Shown piece after piece: positions 35,393 through 47,588 of a stretch of 64,000 bases of DNA. The stretch lies in assembly GCF_028583425.1 (NCBI RefSeq), contig NC_072806.1:32224001-32288000 (forward strand), given 5' to 3'. The stretch is from Eublepharis macularius. Taxonomy: Eukaryota; Chordata; Lepidosauria; Squamata; Eublepharidae. Positions within the stretch are counted from its first letter, which is position 1; each line of letters begins with the position of its first letter. Under the pieces are notes generated by a model that was not told where the DNA came from, searched no databases, and saw only the letters and a list, made by a program, of their open reading frames with translations. The translations under genes and the position numbers were made by a program.

Positions 35393-36945
35393 GTGAGTAT
35401 AAAGATTGACTTTTGACCAGACGTTCTTGGCTTGTGTGTCTATAGACTTGTTTCATGTGATCACTTGTTGAATAATAACTGTTGCTTCAGTCTGGTTCCT
35501 TTGAATATTCCAAGGATTAACTGGAGATTCGTATCCAAATATGAGGTCTAAGCAGAGCTCCCAGTTAACTGGAGGATCAGCTCTTGCTTTTTGATCACTG
35601 GAAATCAAATATTAGGGGTAAACAATGGGATCATTGTATATTTTTATGCAGTGTCCTGAATGAAATTGAAAGTAAGAAGCAGGGTGTGTATCTAAAACAT
35701 TGTGCAGTTTTCTCACATCAACAGAATCCGTAGATTGTGTTCTAAACCAAAACCTTTTTTTCTGATACAACTTTGATGGAGGAGGGCTTATGCTCTTCTT
35801 CCAGGAGGAAGGACTTTTCTATCCCTGTTCCCATCCCCCTTTCTCTCATGAGGCTTAAATTTCTCTCTTCCCCACAGCTATTTGTTTGAAGTCCCTTTAG
35901 GGATGGGGAAAGTTTTCCTTTTTCTCTTCACTTGTTCTCAAGCCACATTATGTTGTGATCCACTTGGTTAAGTACGCTATTAGTACAAGAACATATTTAG
36001 TTCCCATGTCAGGTATGAAGGTATCCCTGTCTCTTCCAGTTTAAGCCTGTTCTGTCAGCTTCACCCAGAGGAGTTGATGACATTTTGGCAAGGGCAGAAA
36101 TTCATGGGAAGCCCTAGGAATTCTTCTTGCATTTGAATAAATAAAGCTTGTTCTCTGTTTTGGAAATCAGAGACCCACGCTTGTGATAGAGGGAATCTGG
36201 CCTGCAAGTTGTGACTTGCCCACAATCATTTGATTTGGGAGTAAAACCCAAGAGACCATATTAAGTTTTTCTCAAATCAAAACATAAATCTGCCTTTCTT
36301 GTTACGCCACTTGCTTTTTATTTTACAGATATTTTGTCCTGCTTTTTGGTACAGCAGAGCCCTAGTCGTTTTATAAAGCTGGGTATTTAATGTCTGGTAA
36401 CAGGAATAGCCTAGTGCTAATTCCTGGTATCAAACTGAGAATGCCATATGGAAGTTCCCCGGGCTCTTTAAATAACTACACTGCATAGATTTCATGCATG
36501 AATTTCCTTATGTGGAAATGTGGGGGGAAATTAAAATACATACAATACTTTCCTATCTAAACTTTTACTGATATAACAAAATACTTCATTTATAGCTTAG
36601 CATATATAATGAAATAGGTTGCAGAGAGGAAATTCCAAAGAATATTTTTTTTTTAATTTTTTTAAATTCCTTCTTGCCCATAGAGGTGTCAATTTCTGAA
36701 ACAAATTCTGGGGCAGTGGGTATGCATTTGTGCTTATGGTGGCATTTGACCCTCCACATTTGTGCCCGTGGAGCATGTTCGTAGTTTTCTCTGGATAAAT
36801 GAGCCTTGTAGCACGAGTGGGTAACCTGCTCCACAGTGGCACCTAGCAGGATCAGTAGCGCCATTGGCTCTAGCTAACATCTGCTCTAACTTGGTACAAA
36901 AAGGCGCAAGGCATTGGAGCAGCATATGAACTATAATACTTGGGT

Positions 36946-37115
36946 GAGCCTGATCTCGTCAGATCTCAGAAGCTAAGCTGGATGGGCGACCTCCAAGGAA
37001 GATGAGGGTTGCAGAGGCAGGCAATAGCAAACCACCTCTGTTAGTCTCTTGCCTTGAAAACCCCAAGAGGGGTCGCCATAAGTTGGCTGTGACTTGAGGG
37101 CATTCTCCACCACCT
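36946..37115 (+). mobile_element. 5S-rRNA-headed SINE
   Basis: The head 'gcctgatctcgtcagatctc' followed by 'agaagctaagc' and 'ggatgggcgacc' is 5S rRNA-like, with the middle control segment of 5S shortened. The tail 'ggcaatagcaaaccacctct' to 'gtcgccataagttggctgtg' and 'gacttgagggcatt' is the BovB-like body of Sauria-type SINEs. It is not a 5S gene. The BovB-like tail fits mobilisation by the RTE LINE whose end is at 12935-13120. Confidence 0.75.
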
Positions 37116-38534
37116 GGGGAGCTAGGGAACAGTTTTTCCTTGAACTATGGCATTTTTGCCTACAATACTTAACATGTTCAGTTCACGAATTCTAGACTTC
37201 ATTCCTTTCACTGATACCCTGTTCTGTCTGAGTGTGTACATGTTGCAGATTACTACAGTTAGCTGTTGAGTGTTGATATATACCCCTATACTTTTTGTTC
37301 AAGAATCTGTTTTCTGTTGTGTCACAGACTGGCTCAGAAGACCTTGATAACTCTGGTTTCTTCAACAGTTCAAGGCCACCTGAAAAGAAGCAGGTTACCT
37401 TCAAAATCCATAGGGCGGAACAGGCATAATAGAGCCCAAGCTGCTTCTCAAAAACTCCCCATGTAGATAATAGCTGTGTGTGAACATTGTAGCTTGCTCT
37501 TTACATCCCACATACGCCACGCTAATTCTACTTCAGATACTGAGATTGACTTCAAGACCATTCTAAAATTGAGTGGGATGCAGATTGTAGTATTAACACC
37601 TGAATTTCAAAGTGCTTTTTCCCCAAGGCCCATCAAATTACTCCCAGCAAAATGGCGTATTATAAAAGATTGAAAGTGCACATGAAATTCTTTGTGAGAG
37701 AGTTATTACTACAAGGGATTGATTTTTAAAAGAATTCTTTGCCCTGAACAGCATTATCACAGCTGGTATTCTTTCTTTCAAAAGTATTCTGCAGTGGCAA
37801 CATTTTCCTAACCTTGCAAGGTTATTGGAAAGTGCTACAGGGGCTTCTGATCTCCGTGGCAGTTATATATGATGGTTTAACAGCAGAGTCTTCCTTTGTC
37901 CCTTTCTTTTTAACTGTACTAGAACAGACCTCTGGGAGGAGAGTTGCATCTCTGGTTCAGATTTCGAGAGGACTGCAGACCTAGTGGACCTTATTTTAAA
38001 TAAAAACATTCATGCTTAATCTCAGCATAGATGGTTCACATATAAAGGCTAACACATTCCGTTTTAGAAGGGCTGTGGTGACTTGCACAAGAAGACAGGG
38101 TGAATTGTTGATTGTCTCTTGAAATCAGTTAAATGTTCAGTTAATTTCAGGCCTGGCCTACTCATGCGGCAGAATGAGGTGTTAATATCAGGCTGTACCA
38201 CTTCAGACTGCAGTTGAGGAGAGTTGGATTTTTAATACTTATTCTCGTGCAAAGACTCAACATAAAAATAATTAGAACATCAAGGAGAGAGGTTCTAGCT
38301 TAGGTTGTTTTACCTTCTTATTATTATAGTAAGGCATCCTGAGTGTTTTCAAAGCAGAAGGGTGTATACCTGGTCCTTACCATGCTGTGCTAATTTTCTA
38401 TTTGCAGGGAGTCAGTATGGGGGAACACTGGAAAATGTCGTTGCTTACCTGAAGTGGTACAGCTGAGCGCCACCTTATTCTACAACATGTTGTAGAGCAC
38501 ATCATTAATTCCCCCGTTTAGTAGATAAATATTT

Positions 38535-38720
38535 ATTATCTTCATTTATAGCCAGTCTTTCTCACTGAGGTAAAAGCAGATTACAAAATACGAAAAAGCA
38601 GTTTAGTCAGACAGGAAAGACCTCCAATAAACAATGTAGAACTAGGATTACAGAACTGGAAAAACAACACAAACAAAAACCACTCTACAACATGACAAAG
38701 GTAGAGGACATTGCAGTATA
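38535..38720 (-). mobile_element. L2-type LINE tail
   Basis: The text 'tttatagccagtctttctca' with 'gcagattacaaaa' and an A-rich run resembles the antisense 3' end of the LINE family at 2250 and 62960. It is short and diverged. Confidence 0.4.
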
Positions 38721-40029
38721 AATACGTGCAAGAAACAATGAAATAGGCCATGTCACTATCCCTTATAGAAGTGACCTCCGGTGCTCTTCCATCATATTAC
38801 CATTTTGACATTTATTTTGCACATTCTGTGAATTAATAGTTTATTTCAGTGTACTTGAGAATGTGTGCAGTTTAGCACCCCACCTCCCCACACACACATG
38901 GTAATTGATTATTACATGTAGGTGTAAACATGATGTGTTCAGGTTGCATTACTAAAAAATTAGCCTTTTACACATTTCGGTTCCCAGAGGAGATTTTCCT
39001 CACACGCATAAGCCAAGCTGCAGGAAAGTTGAATGTGTAGTAAAGATGTATCAGGGGAAGACTTGGCCAGAGCCTCTGTCGTTATTCACCTTGGGGGAAG
39101 AGGAGAGTTAGAGCCCTTTGCTCATATGGGCTCACACGGAGGGGTCCGTGGGCAGAGCCAAGATCGTTTCGCTCCAAAGAATGGCTTTTGTAAAATATTG
39201 CTTGCTAGGCTGCCAGAGAATCCCTTTATCTCTGTTCAAGTGCTACTGCTTGGTGTCGGCGGCCAGACCATAAAGCAAGTGTTGCATTAGAATGAAACAA
39301 GGCGAGCCTTGGGGTTTCCCTGTTTACTACTCTCTGAAGGTAAAGCAGAGCTCCATACTGTGTTCACACTCCAAATTAGATGTTAGCGTGGAGTAATAGC
39401 AGCATTTTTTAAAAAATGCTGATATTAAAAGAATTATGCACCTCCAGTGAAAAGAGCTGGCTCTTGAATTGATCTCCTCTGTACAGAACACCAAAGCAAA
39501 CTTAATTTACAAATGGAAAACAAAAGTCTTTAATTGGCTCAAATCCCTTGTTTCAAAGTCCTTGAAGAGCCCTTAGGTAAATTGCCTGTATGTAGCTGTT
39601 GTTTACCTTTTCCTTCTCATTCTGAAGGGTAAAATGAAGTCATGTCTGCTGGATGTGATATCTTCACCTCAAAGCTCGTTGCTAACTGAACTGTTTGATT
39701 GTTCATAGAACAGCATCTGCAAACTAAAGATACCATTCTGTCTGCTTTTTGTGGGTGGCAGTAACGCTCAGGACAAGGGGTAGCTACGCAGGTTATTCTT
39801 TCTCTCCTCCCAACTGTCCGACTTCTTGGATATTTTCCCTTCCCTCGCCTCCCTGCAACTCCATTTTCAAGAAGCTGCTGCTGTTCCATCCCAGCTAAGA
39901 GCATTTTCACGTCGTGTACTATCTGAACTACCTGGGAACTGTGTCGAGCTCAGGTGCCATAGTTTGGCACTACTGCCATGAGCTCAGTAGGGGGCTTGGG
40001 TAAGCCCCTCCCCTCAGCCCCTCCTCCCC

Positions 40030-40145
40030 AGCTGTATTGTGGGGACAATAATAACACTAACTTGTTCACCGCTCTGGGTGAGGCACTAATCTTTCTAGAA
40101 GAGCGGTATATAAGCGCAGTTGTTGTTGTTATTGTTACTAAACTA
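40030..40145 (+). mobile_element. MIR/L2 tail fragment
   Basis: The text 'caccgctctgggtgaggc' and 'gagcggtatataagcgcagt' followed by GTT repeats is the typical end of MIR/L2-tailed SINEs, as in the antisense copy at 3325-3560. Confidence 0.5.
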
Positions 40146-40240
40146 AAACATGTTTTCCTTCTTTTTTAATGGATGAAGTTACAAATACTTTCCCCTCTTC
40201 CCAAAGTGTAAAGATGTTCAGGGTTATTCTCTTCTTTCAG

Positions 40241-40376
40241 TGCAGTTAATGTAGGGACCGATATGTTGGAACTTGACTGTCACATGACGAAGGATGAACA
40301 AGTCGTGGTGTCTCATGATGAGAATCTCAAACGATCAACAGGACTAGATATCAATATATCTGACCTCAAGTACTCG
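40241..40376 (+). CDS. GDPD1: GDPD1 exon 3
   Basis: This 136-bp exon encodes residues 60-105, with the metal-binding E70-L-D72 ('TDMLELDCH') and catalytic His85 in 'VVVSHDENLKRSTG'. It is flanked by AG and 'gtaagt' and ends in phase 0. Confidence 0.96.
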
Positions 40377-40999
40377 GTAAGTTAATGAGAATGCTCCCCC
40401 TACCCTGATTCCCAAAGTATTCAAAACTAACTGGCAGTCTTACCTAAGCTAACATTTAAAATTTAAAATAAATTAATTTTAAAATCTGCAAAAGGGCAAA
40501 GGCTTGTTTGCATCCTTGTAATACCTCTTGCCTGGTGAAACTTGTTCTGTGGCTAAAGAATGCTGGGGAAGCACATGCCGGGCTGGAAATCTGTAATTTT
40601 ATGCACTTTGACAACAAGATAAGTGTAGCCAAAATAATAGTGTTGTGGCACTTCAAAGATTTTTTAAAAGTATTGTGATATGAGATTCCTTGAACCAGAG
40701 CCTCCTTTGCTGGATACATAATATCCCTTCAGTTTGAAAGTGATTAATTATGTACATTGCAAGAACTCACACTGTTTGCTAGTGAGCCATGTCTAGTCTT
40801 GCCCACTGAATACCATCAGGTATCTTCCTGGTTGTGGACTTCGTTGTTGTGCTTTCAAACTTTAATCAACATACGTGAGCTGGAGTTTGTGTTTTTACAT
40901 GGAAACTGAGACGCTCAGGAAAACAACCTTGCACATGCTGAGGGTTGCACATTCCACTAAAAGTTTACCTTGGGGTTAAGCAGATGATGCTCAAAAGGA

Positions 41000-41885
41000 C
41001 TTTGGTTGGAGCTCCTTTCCTGTGAGGAAAGTCTGAAGAGTCTGGGACTTCTCAGTTTTGAAAAGAGATTATTATGGGAGGACATGATTGAAGTTTATTT
41101 AACAATGCATGGGTTAGAGAGAGTGGGCACAGCAATTTTCTCCCTCTCTCAAAATACTAGAACTCAGTGGTATCCAATGAAGTTGATAGGCATTCGCTTG
41201 AGGATGAATAAGGCTTTACTCGGAGTCTCTCTAAACGAGACGCATTACATGAGGATGCTCAAGTGAAGAGAGGCGCAATGTTAGCTAGGAATTGTAGTGT
41301 GAAAAGACAGATTGAAACGCTCTTGTCATTTTCTCCTCTTTCGACTCCCAAGGCAAGATCCCTCCTTAGAGGGTTTGTTTATTTCCTCTCCGCCTCCCCA
41401 AAGGGGAGGGGAAATTGACAGAGCCTTCAGGGAGGCAAAGAGGAAATCAACAAACCCTCTGAGGAATGATCTTGCCATGCGGCTCTAGAGAGGTGAAAAG
41501 GATGGAGCCTTCCGATTTGTCTTTTTACACCACAATTCCCAGCTAACATTGTGTTTCCTTCACTTGAGCATCCTTTCATAATGTGTCTTGTTTAGAGAGA
41601 CTCTAAGTGAGTGATTAAAATGTACAATTTGCTGCTAGAGGAAGTAGTTATGGCCACAGGCATAGACAGCTTTAAAGGGGGATTAAACAGATTCACAAAG
41701 GATAATTCTATCAGTACCTACTAACCGTGGGGACTAAAGGGAGCCCTCTACATTCAAAAGCAGTAAACATCAGGGGAAGCCTTAGCCTCTATACCGTCTT
41801 GTTGGCCTCCAAGGAAACTAGTTTCCCACTATGTAAGTCAGGATGATGGACTAGATGGTCCACTGGTCTGACTCAGCAAGGTTTT
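41000..41885 (+). mobile_element. CR1-type LINE 3' part, split by a MITE
   Basis: The frame near 41040-41210 reads 'LLSFEKRLLWEDMIEVYLTM' and 'FSLSQNTRTQWYPMKLIG', the C-terminal region of CR1-type LINE ORFs. After the MITE at 41217-41610 the text resumes ('tttgctgctagaggaagta', 'gactagatggtccactgg', 'tctgactcagcaagg'), the LINE's 3' UTR. It is 5'-truncated and inactive. Confidence 0.65.
41217..41610. mobile_element. MITE with about 95-bp inverted repeats
   Basis: The left arm 'gagtctctctaaacgagac' through 'aattgtagtgtgaaaagaca' is mirrored by the right arm from 'gtctttttacaccacaattc' to 'gtttagagagactc'. Inside is a second nested inverted repeat around 'agagggtttgtttatttcct' and 'caacaaaccctct'. 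There is no ORF. It interrupts a LINE, so it is the younger of the two. Confidence 0.75.
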
Positions 41886-42687
41886 TATGTACACAAGTAT
41901 AGTCTCTGCCAAGAGTCAGCCTTACAATGTTCTGGCTCATGTTTGTGTCCTGTAAGCTCTCTCCACATACGAGGGCCAGTTCCCAAGAGACTGTTGTTAG
42001 ATCCAGAGGCAGGGAACAGGCGGCATTGCAGCTTGGCTGCCGGCTGCCCGGTGCCTTCTGCAACAAGGTAAAATCCTCAACAGAAAGGGAAACTTGTCTC
42101 CACAGGATTGGGGTCTATAGTGGTGCTGCTTTCAGGAAGAGCCTGAAGCTCTTCTGTGTAGGATTGATGGGGAGAATTGATGTGCCTTGTTGGCTCTGTG
42201 AAGAAATGCATTTTATTTCAAGGCTTGCACTCTGCAGAAACCCCACACTTGATTTTAGATATTTTTCTCTGTGAGCAGAAGACAGGCAGGAGGGGGGGAT
42301 GTCCGTCTCCGCAGGTATCACCAGTCCTACCAATGCTCTACTGAATATCAGGCCATCAAAGCTTTGCTTATGACCAGAGACACAACTTGACTGGAATCTG
42401 ATACCCAGAAGGTGACAGAGACTTGGAATGCAGGAGGCTAAATAGGATCTTTCCTGGTGACTGCAGGAAGAAATGATTTGACCCATGAGGGATGAGAGCA
42501 GAAAGAAGAGACAGAATCTCGGCATGAAGGGAGAGGGTCAGTTTTGGTTAAATCTTTTTGTAGGAAGGAGTTCTCATGCCTGAGCTCTGTCTTGATGGCT
42601 GCCATGCCACATGGAGCAGACAAGGGACTGTCTGCCTGGACAAAGGCTCTAAGGCATGTGTAGATTTGTGGAACAGAGAATTGCATG

Positions 42688-42973
42688 GTTGTTGTGGGTT
42701 TTCCGGGCTGTATTGCCGTGGTCTTGGCATTGTAGTTCCTGACGTTTCGCCAGCAGCTGTGGCTGGCATCTTCAGAGGTGTAGCACCAAAAGACAGAGAT
42801 CTCTCAGTGACACTGTGACACTGAGAGATCTCTGTCTTTTGGTGCTACACCTCTGAAGATGCCAGCCACAGCTGCTGGCGAAACGTCAGGAACTACAATG
42901 CCAAGACCACGGCAATACAGCCCGGAAAACCCACAACAACCATCGTTCTCCGGCCGTGAAAGCCTTCGACAAT
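42688..42973. mobile_element. Young palindromic foldback (Penelope-type), copy 1
   Basis: Arms 42688-42809 and 42819-42940 (122 bp each) are reverse complements with no mismatch seen, around a 9-bp loop. The right side has an extra 33 bp ending 'agccttcgacaat'. Flanks carry a perfect 15-bp duplication, acagagaattgcatg, at 42673-42687 and 42974-42988. Each arm contains CTGAAGA, GCCAGC/GCTGGC, GAAA and CGTC in hammerhead order. The structure is almost the reverse complement of the copy at 48369-48660. Confidence 0.92.
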
Positions 42974-43738
42974 ACAGAGAATTGCATGTTTGCACCCTTT
43001 CTTTGTGCTACTTGGTCAGTCCATTGCTGTGCACAGTATGTGTGTGGACTTTTCCCCTTTAATAAATTCTTCACTATTTTAAATACTCATAGTTGCTCCC
43101 CATACCACTTAGACTGCCACCGTTTGAACACACATTTCAAAATGGATGGCAGGGGAATGGAAGCACTTGGTTCCTGGATCACTAATTCTCTGGGAGTGTG
43201 CAGATGTGGTAAGCTGTCCCTGTGGTAACCTGTCACTGGGTAGCAGGAGATGCAGGTACTAGGCAAAGCATTTTATCAGCAGCGTGGAAAGGAAGCTGGG
43301 AGTACTCGGTCCTCTTGGTGGGTAATTCCAAAACTGACCAGCTGGGGCAGTTTTCTGAAAGAGAAGTGTCAGGGGACGACCCCCCCACACACACACACAC
43401 AAGTTGAGAGAGCTAGGAGAGTGTTTTGTCACTGAGTGGAGAATTCTAATAACCGCTGCTGCCTAGGTGCCATGGAAAACTGAATAGGAGAGGGCCTGTG
43501 AGTTACTAGGGCTGTTCTGCCACAGGCTCTTTGGCTGTACCAGTTTCAGATAGCATGTATCACAAATCTTTGTGTTGTCCTCCAAAATGACTCGTGTTTG
43601 TGAGACTGTCCTTTCCCAGAGTACATGCTATCGCAGCTGGTAGATTGAAACCAGCCTGATTCTGAATGAAAGCTGTTCAAGTTGCAGAACTCAGCACAGT
43701 TGTATTTCTGCTGATATTCTTTTCTTCTCCTTTTAAAG

Positions 43739-43784
43739 GAACTCCCACCATACCTCTGCAGACTGGATGTAACTTTTCAAAAAG
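43739..43784 (+). CDS. GDPD1: GDPD1 exon 4
   Basis: This 46-bp exon encodes ELPPYLCRLDVTFQK plus one base. AG precedes it and 'gtaatg' follows. Confidence 0.95.
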
Positions 43785-44758
43785 GTAATGTTGTGAACTG
43801 TAGATAGCTTGCAAAAACAAATTTTCTGGTATTAGTGTGTTCTTGAAATAGACAACTGCAGTATTACCCTAATAGTGTATTAAATTTTCTAAGATTTTGA
43901 AAATTACTGGAATAGTTTATAAACAGAGTAATGCATTAATTTTGCCAGTCCATAAATCAGCATAGTAAATTATCATGTGTGTCCCACTCTTTGTCGAGGG
44001 AGCTCAGGGTAGTGTGAATGTAGCAGCTACTACAGGTAGCTTTTATAGCATCATTGTTAGGTTACAGTGGTGCGTCCAGAAGTCACCCCCTAAGCTTCAT
44101 GAGTCGGTGGTAGGGGAGTGCAATTTAAAAAAAAAACACCCTGTTATTTGGATTCCGGTATCTGCTATTGGATTCAGTATTCCCAATATATGGGTCCAAA
44201 AATACCAGTATAATATTCTCTTTTGGAATTCAGGAAATCCAGATAGATTCAGCTCCATATGGGGAAATCTTTCTGGGGCGAGTGGTATGAGTTTGTATGT
44301 TGAGGGACATTTTTCAAACAAACTACACCAAAATGGCAGGTAATCTAGTTATGACTGTTCACTAAAGACCCCCCCCCCAAAGTTTTAAGCAGATTGGCCA
44401 CTGAACCACCTGCATCTAGCCACTCTCCGTTGTTTCCTATTGGGACAAAATCCAAGGCTTTCTCCAGGACACAGGAAACCTTAGTCAAACACAAAATAGC
44501 AACCAATGAACAAAACCTTCCCAATGCAAACCGAACAAACAAAGCCCACCAGAACCAATGTCAAACCAGAAAATCCCACCGGAACCGACCTGGAGCAAGG
44601 GACACTGTTACAAGCCCGACAGAACTAGTGTCACTTAAATATGCCTGGCAGAACCCAGGACCAATGCAAGCCCGAAAAAGACCCGATTCTCCTTATCACG
44701 AATGCAAGTGGCACGTGAGTGCCTCTTACAACAACCAACTTCTTCTTGCCTCTGTCAG
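43785..44758 (+). other. GDPD1: GDPD1 intron 4
   Basis: The intron contains a hAT-arm-like segment from 44111 and otherwise nothing I can name. Confidence 0.85.
44111..44720. mobile_element. Truncated hAT-like arm
   Basis: It begins 'taggggagtgcaattt' and has the same layout as the subterminal parts of the hAT elements at 26063 and 31042: an imperfect repetitive block, 'atggggaaatctttctgggg', then 'gttttaagcagattggcc'. No matching right end or target duplication was found, so the limits are guesses. Confidence 0.4.
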
Positions 44759-44877
44759 AGTGCCACTGTGAGGGTGAAGACAAGCGCATTCCCCTGCTGA
44801 AGGAGGTATTTGAGGCCTTTCCCCATACCCCAGTCAACATAGATATCAAAGTGAACAATGATGTGCTGATCAAAAAG
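44759..44877 (+). CDS. GDPD1: GDPD1 exon 5
   Basis: This 119-bp exon completes a codon from exon 4 and encodes ECHCEGEDKRIPLLKEVFEA and then FPHTPVNIDIKVNND. The 'NIDIKV' strand is a conserved GDPD motif. AG precedes it and 'gtgagt' follows; it ends in phase 0. Confidence 0.96.
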
Positions 44878-44994
44878 GTGAGTTGGTCATTTAGTTTTTC
44901 TAGTAGCAGCCTTGTTCTGTAGTCATGTCAGATTGGGCAAATGTCACCTCTTTCATTTTGAATGGCAGCAGCCTGATCTCCTGGCTAAGATTTG

Positions 44995-45185
44995 GTAGAA
45001 TCATAGCGCTGGAAGGGACCTCTAGGGTCATCTAGTCCAACCCCCTGCACAATGCAGGAAATTTACAAATATCTCCCCTCCCCCTGCTCCCCACACACAC
45101 CCAGTGACCCTTACTCCATGCCCAGAAGATGGCAAAAAAACCTGTCAGGATCCCTAGCCAAATTAGCCTGGGGAAAATTGCTACC
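44995..45185 (-). mobile_element. CR1 LINE 3' end, antisense
   Basis: The text 'agaatcatagcgctggaagg' followed by 'gacctctagggtcatctagt' and 'ccaaccccctgcacaatgc' is the well-known antisense 3' end of CR1 elements. Confidence 0.85.
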
Positions 45186-46439
45186 TGACCCCAAGGTGAC
45201 AATCAGACTTATCCTGGGCATGTAAGAAGGGGCCAGAAGAACTAAGCACTGGTAGGAGAAGCCCTTCTGAAAAGAGCAAGTATGGAATCTGCATCAGTCC
45301 AGTGATGGTCATAAGAGTGTCACCGCTGAAAACCGCTGTTAAAAATGAGATGCGGCACCAAGATTGTATTCTACTGGGGAAGAAATCATAGAAAATGTGT
45401 AGAGAAGGGAGTGTGGAAGAAGCGAGGGAGCAGTTGTTCAAAGAACGAAGTATGGATGCACAATCGGGAAGCAGAGGATTTTTGTTGATTATTTTCGTAC
45501 CTTGCTCCAGGGCAGGGGGCACTCCCACAGGCCCCCACACAAGTCTGTGGTCAGGCCCAAACCTGTTTATTACCAACAGGGCCCCACTAGCATCTGGTGC
45601 TCCCAGGCCATTCCCCTGGCCTTTGTTTACATATACTTTATTTCTATAAATACAGGATTCTCCCCTTTCTCCATTTGGTCCTCACAACTTCTCTGTGGGG
45701 TAGTCCAGGATTAGAGGTAGTAAAGCAGCAATCATCTCGAGAGAAGAAAGGAAAACAGGATTGAAGGGATGGGGAAATGAAATTGTCAAAGCAATTCACC
45801 AAAGAGACGGCTAAAAGAAGTGAACAATTTTTCTAAAAAGCCCAAATGACACTTCTCTGTATGATGTAATAATTATTTACTTCCTTTCTCTTCACTGAGG
45901 ACTCAAAGTGTCTTACATTGTTCTCTTATTTTATCCTCACAACAACCCTGTAAGGTAGGTTAGCTTGTTTGCAGAGCCTTGTTTGCAGAGCCTTGTATAT
46001 CCATTTTAAAAGGTTTGTCTTCACCCAGTGTGTTATGGGAATTGTAGTTATGTTGAGAGTGGGCAGGGGGCTCCATTGCCTTGAAATGGGTTTCATATTT
46101 ATAGGGTAGGCATATCCTTTGACTATATTGTTAGTGTTTCAGTATGCTATTTTTAACTAGGTGATTCATTGTTGAAAGCATGAAGCAGTAAATTCATTAA
46201 TAAGCTGTAATGCTGACTTGAAATCTGTGCTGACTCTTATAAAGCATTTCATAAACAATTTAAAGTGTGTTTTCAGTGAGGCAGCTTTGATAGATGAGTT
46301 CTAATGGCCTTAGCTTCTGTCTGTAGCTGAAATTGGTATCGAAGTGCAGAGTACATTGCTCTGTGCCAGTGCCTTGTACTTCTCACCTCTCATCTCTCTT
46401 GAAGGAAATCTAGAAAAATCTGCTGTATCTTTTATACTC

Positions 46440-47305
46440 TTGATAGCTTTTATTTTTTAATATTTTTTTATCTTCCAAACTATAAAAGGGATACAAAACA
46501 AAAAAGAAACAGGAATACAAATTACACTAAAGAAAGATGAAGATACCCATTACAAAGATTGTCTAGAATACAATAACCATATATCATTTAAATCTTGTAT
46601 TTAGGGTTTATAACAGCCATTCTCAGAAACATTTCCTCTCTCTCTTTTACTATATCTCACTATTAAATCAAATATTAAAAATACAGTGTTGTATTTTAAA
46701 AGTATTTAACAATATTGTTGTACTTTCCTTACCTCCAAACTATTTATATAAAACATATTCTGATATAAACATTTTAATACTAACAATATACTATAATATA
46801 CCAAATTATGCTAATTCCTTGATACTGTATTGAAATGTACTTGATGCTGATTGCACTAATCTCATACTGTGTAATCCACCTTGAGTCTCAGTGAGAAAGG
46901 CGGACTATAAATAAATAAATAAATGTATCAGTCAAATTAAATAATGTGTTTCTATACACTATTTTTGAAAATTTGAAACTTAAAGTAAGCAACATTACTA
47001 TAACCTCTGTTAATCAAAGCTCATGTCCAACTTTACATTATTAATTCTTTTATTTCTCATCTTTATCAATAATAGGCGAAGTAATTTTCCTATTTCTTTT
47101 CAAATTCTTTAATGGGTCTTCTATCTATATAATTTGTTAGTTTTGTCATTGCCACATAGCCTGTCATTTTATCTTTCCAATTTTCTCTTGATGTTTTTAT
47201 TAGTAATATTCTATAGATATTTTTATTTCTTACTGAGATAATTCTTTTTATTTTTTTTACTATTTTAACTGTGAGCCATCTCAAGCAGCTCTGGAGAGGC
47301 AACAT
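46440..47305 (-). mobile_element. L1-type LINE 3' end, antisense, with L2-type tails
   Basis: Minus-strand 47090-47250 includes 'NWKDKMTGYVAMTKLTNYID' and 'RRPIKEFEKK', resembling the C-terminus of squamate L1 ORF2. The A/T-rich 3' region follows to about 46440. A plus-sense LINE tail (46860-46925, 'ccaccttgagtctcagtgag' then AAATA repeats) lies within it. Confidence 0.55.
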
Positions 47306-47588
47306 ATAAATAATATCAGCACAGTCAATTTCAAAGGAATAGCATAAAATTTGAAACTATATTTTTATTCAAGCTTGTCTGAATTTGCTTTAGTTTAAGT
47401 GAGCATGAGTCCAACACACTGTAATTTTTGGTCTCCCTAACAAGAAGAAAGTTTGTAGTGATAATCTTGCCAAGGCATTCTCACGGCATGAGACATCTGC
47501 TCCAGAATAACATAAAATAAAATCCCCCCGAGGGCCAGAGCGATCAGTGAACATCTGTAAGAGATCTGTGGTTTTATACTGATCCCAG

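Larger units (their letters stand above)
35393..40240 (+). other. GDPD1: GDPD1 intron 2
   Basis: The intron holds a 5S-headed SINE (36946-37115), an L2-type tail (about 38535-38720) and a MIR/L2 tail (about 40030-40140). The rest, including 35400-36930 and 37120-38530, shows nothing I can name. Confidence 0.85.
40377..43738 (+). other. GDPD1: GDPD1 intron 3
   Basis: The intron contains a CR1-type LINE (about 41000-41880) with a MITE inside, and a Penelope-type foldback (42688-42973). A decayed Penelope terminal-like segment is possible near 40630-40720. No other gene is seen. Confidence 0.85.
44878..47588 (+). other. GDPD1: GDPD1 intron 5
   Basis: The intron contains an antisense CR1 tail, a MIR/L2-like motif near 45930, and an antisense L1 3' end with LINE-tail fragments. 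The part 45200-45890 shows nothing I can name. Confidence 0.85.

Noticed and set aside
36946-36993. 5S rRNA gene
   Set aside because: Only the head is 5S-like, the control region is shortened and a BovB-like SINE body follows.
42576-42995. Short ORFs on both strands sharing the same peptide at 42.6-43.0 kb and 48.5-48.8 kb
   Set aside because: The shared peptide is the translation of the foldback arms; it is not a conserved gene.
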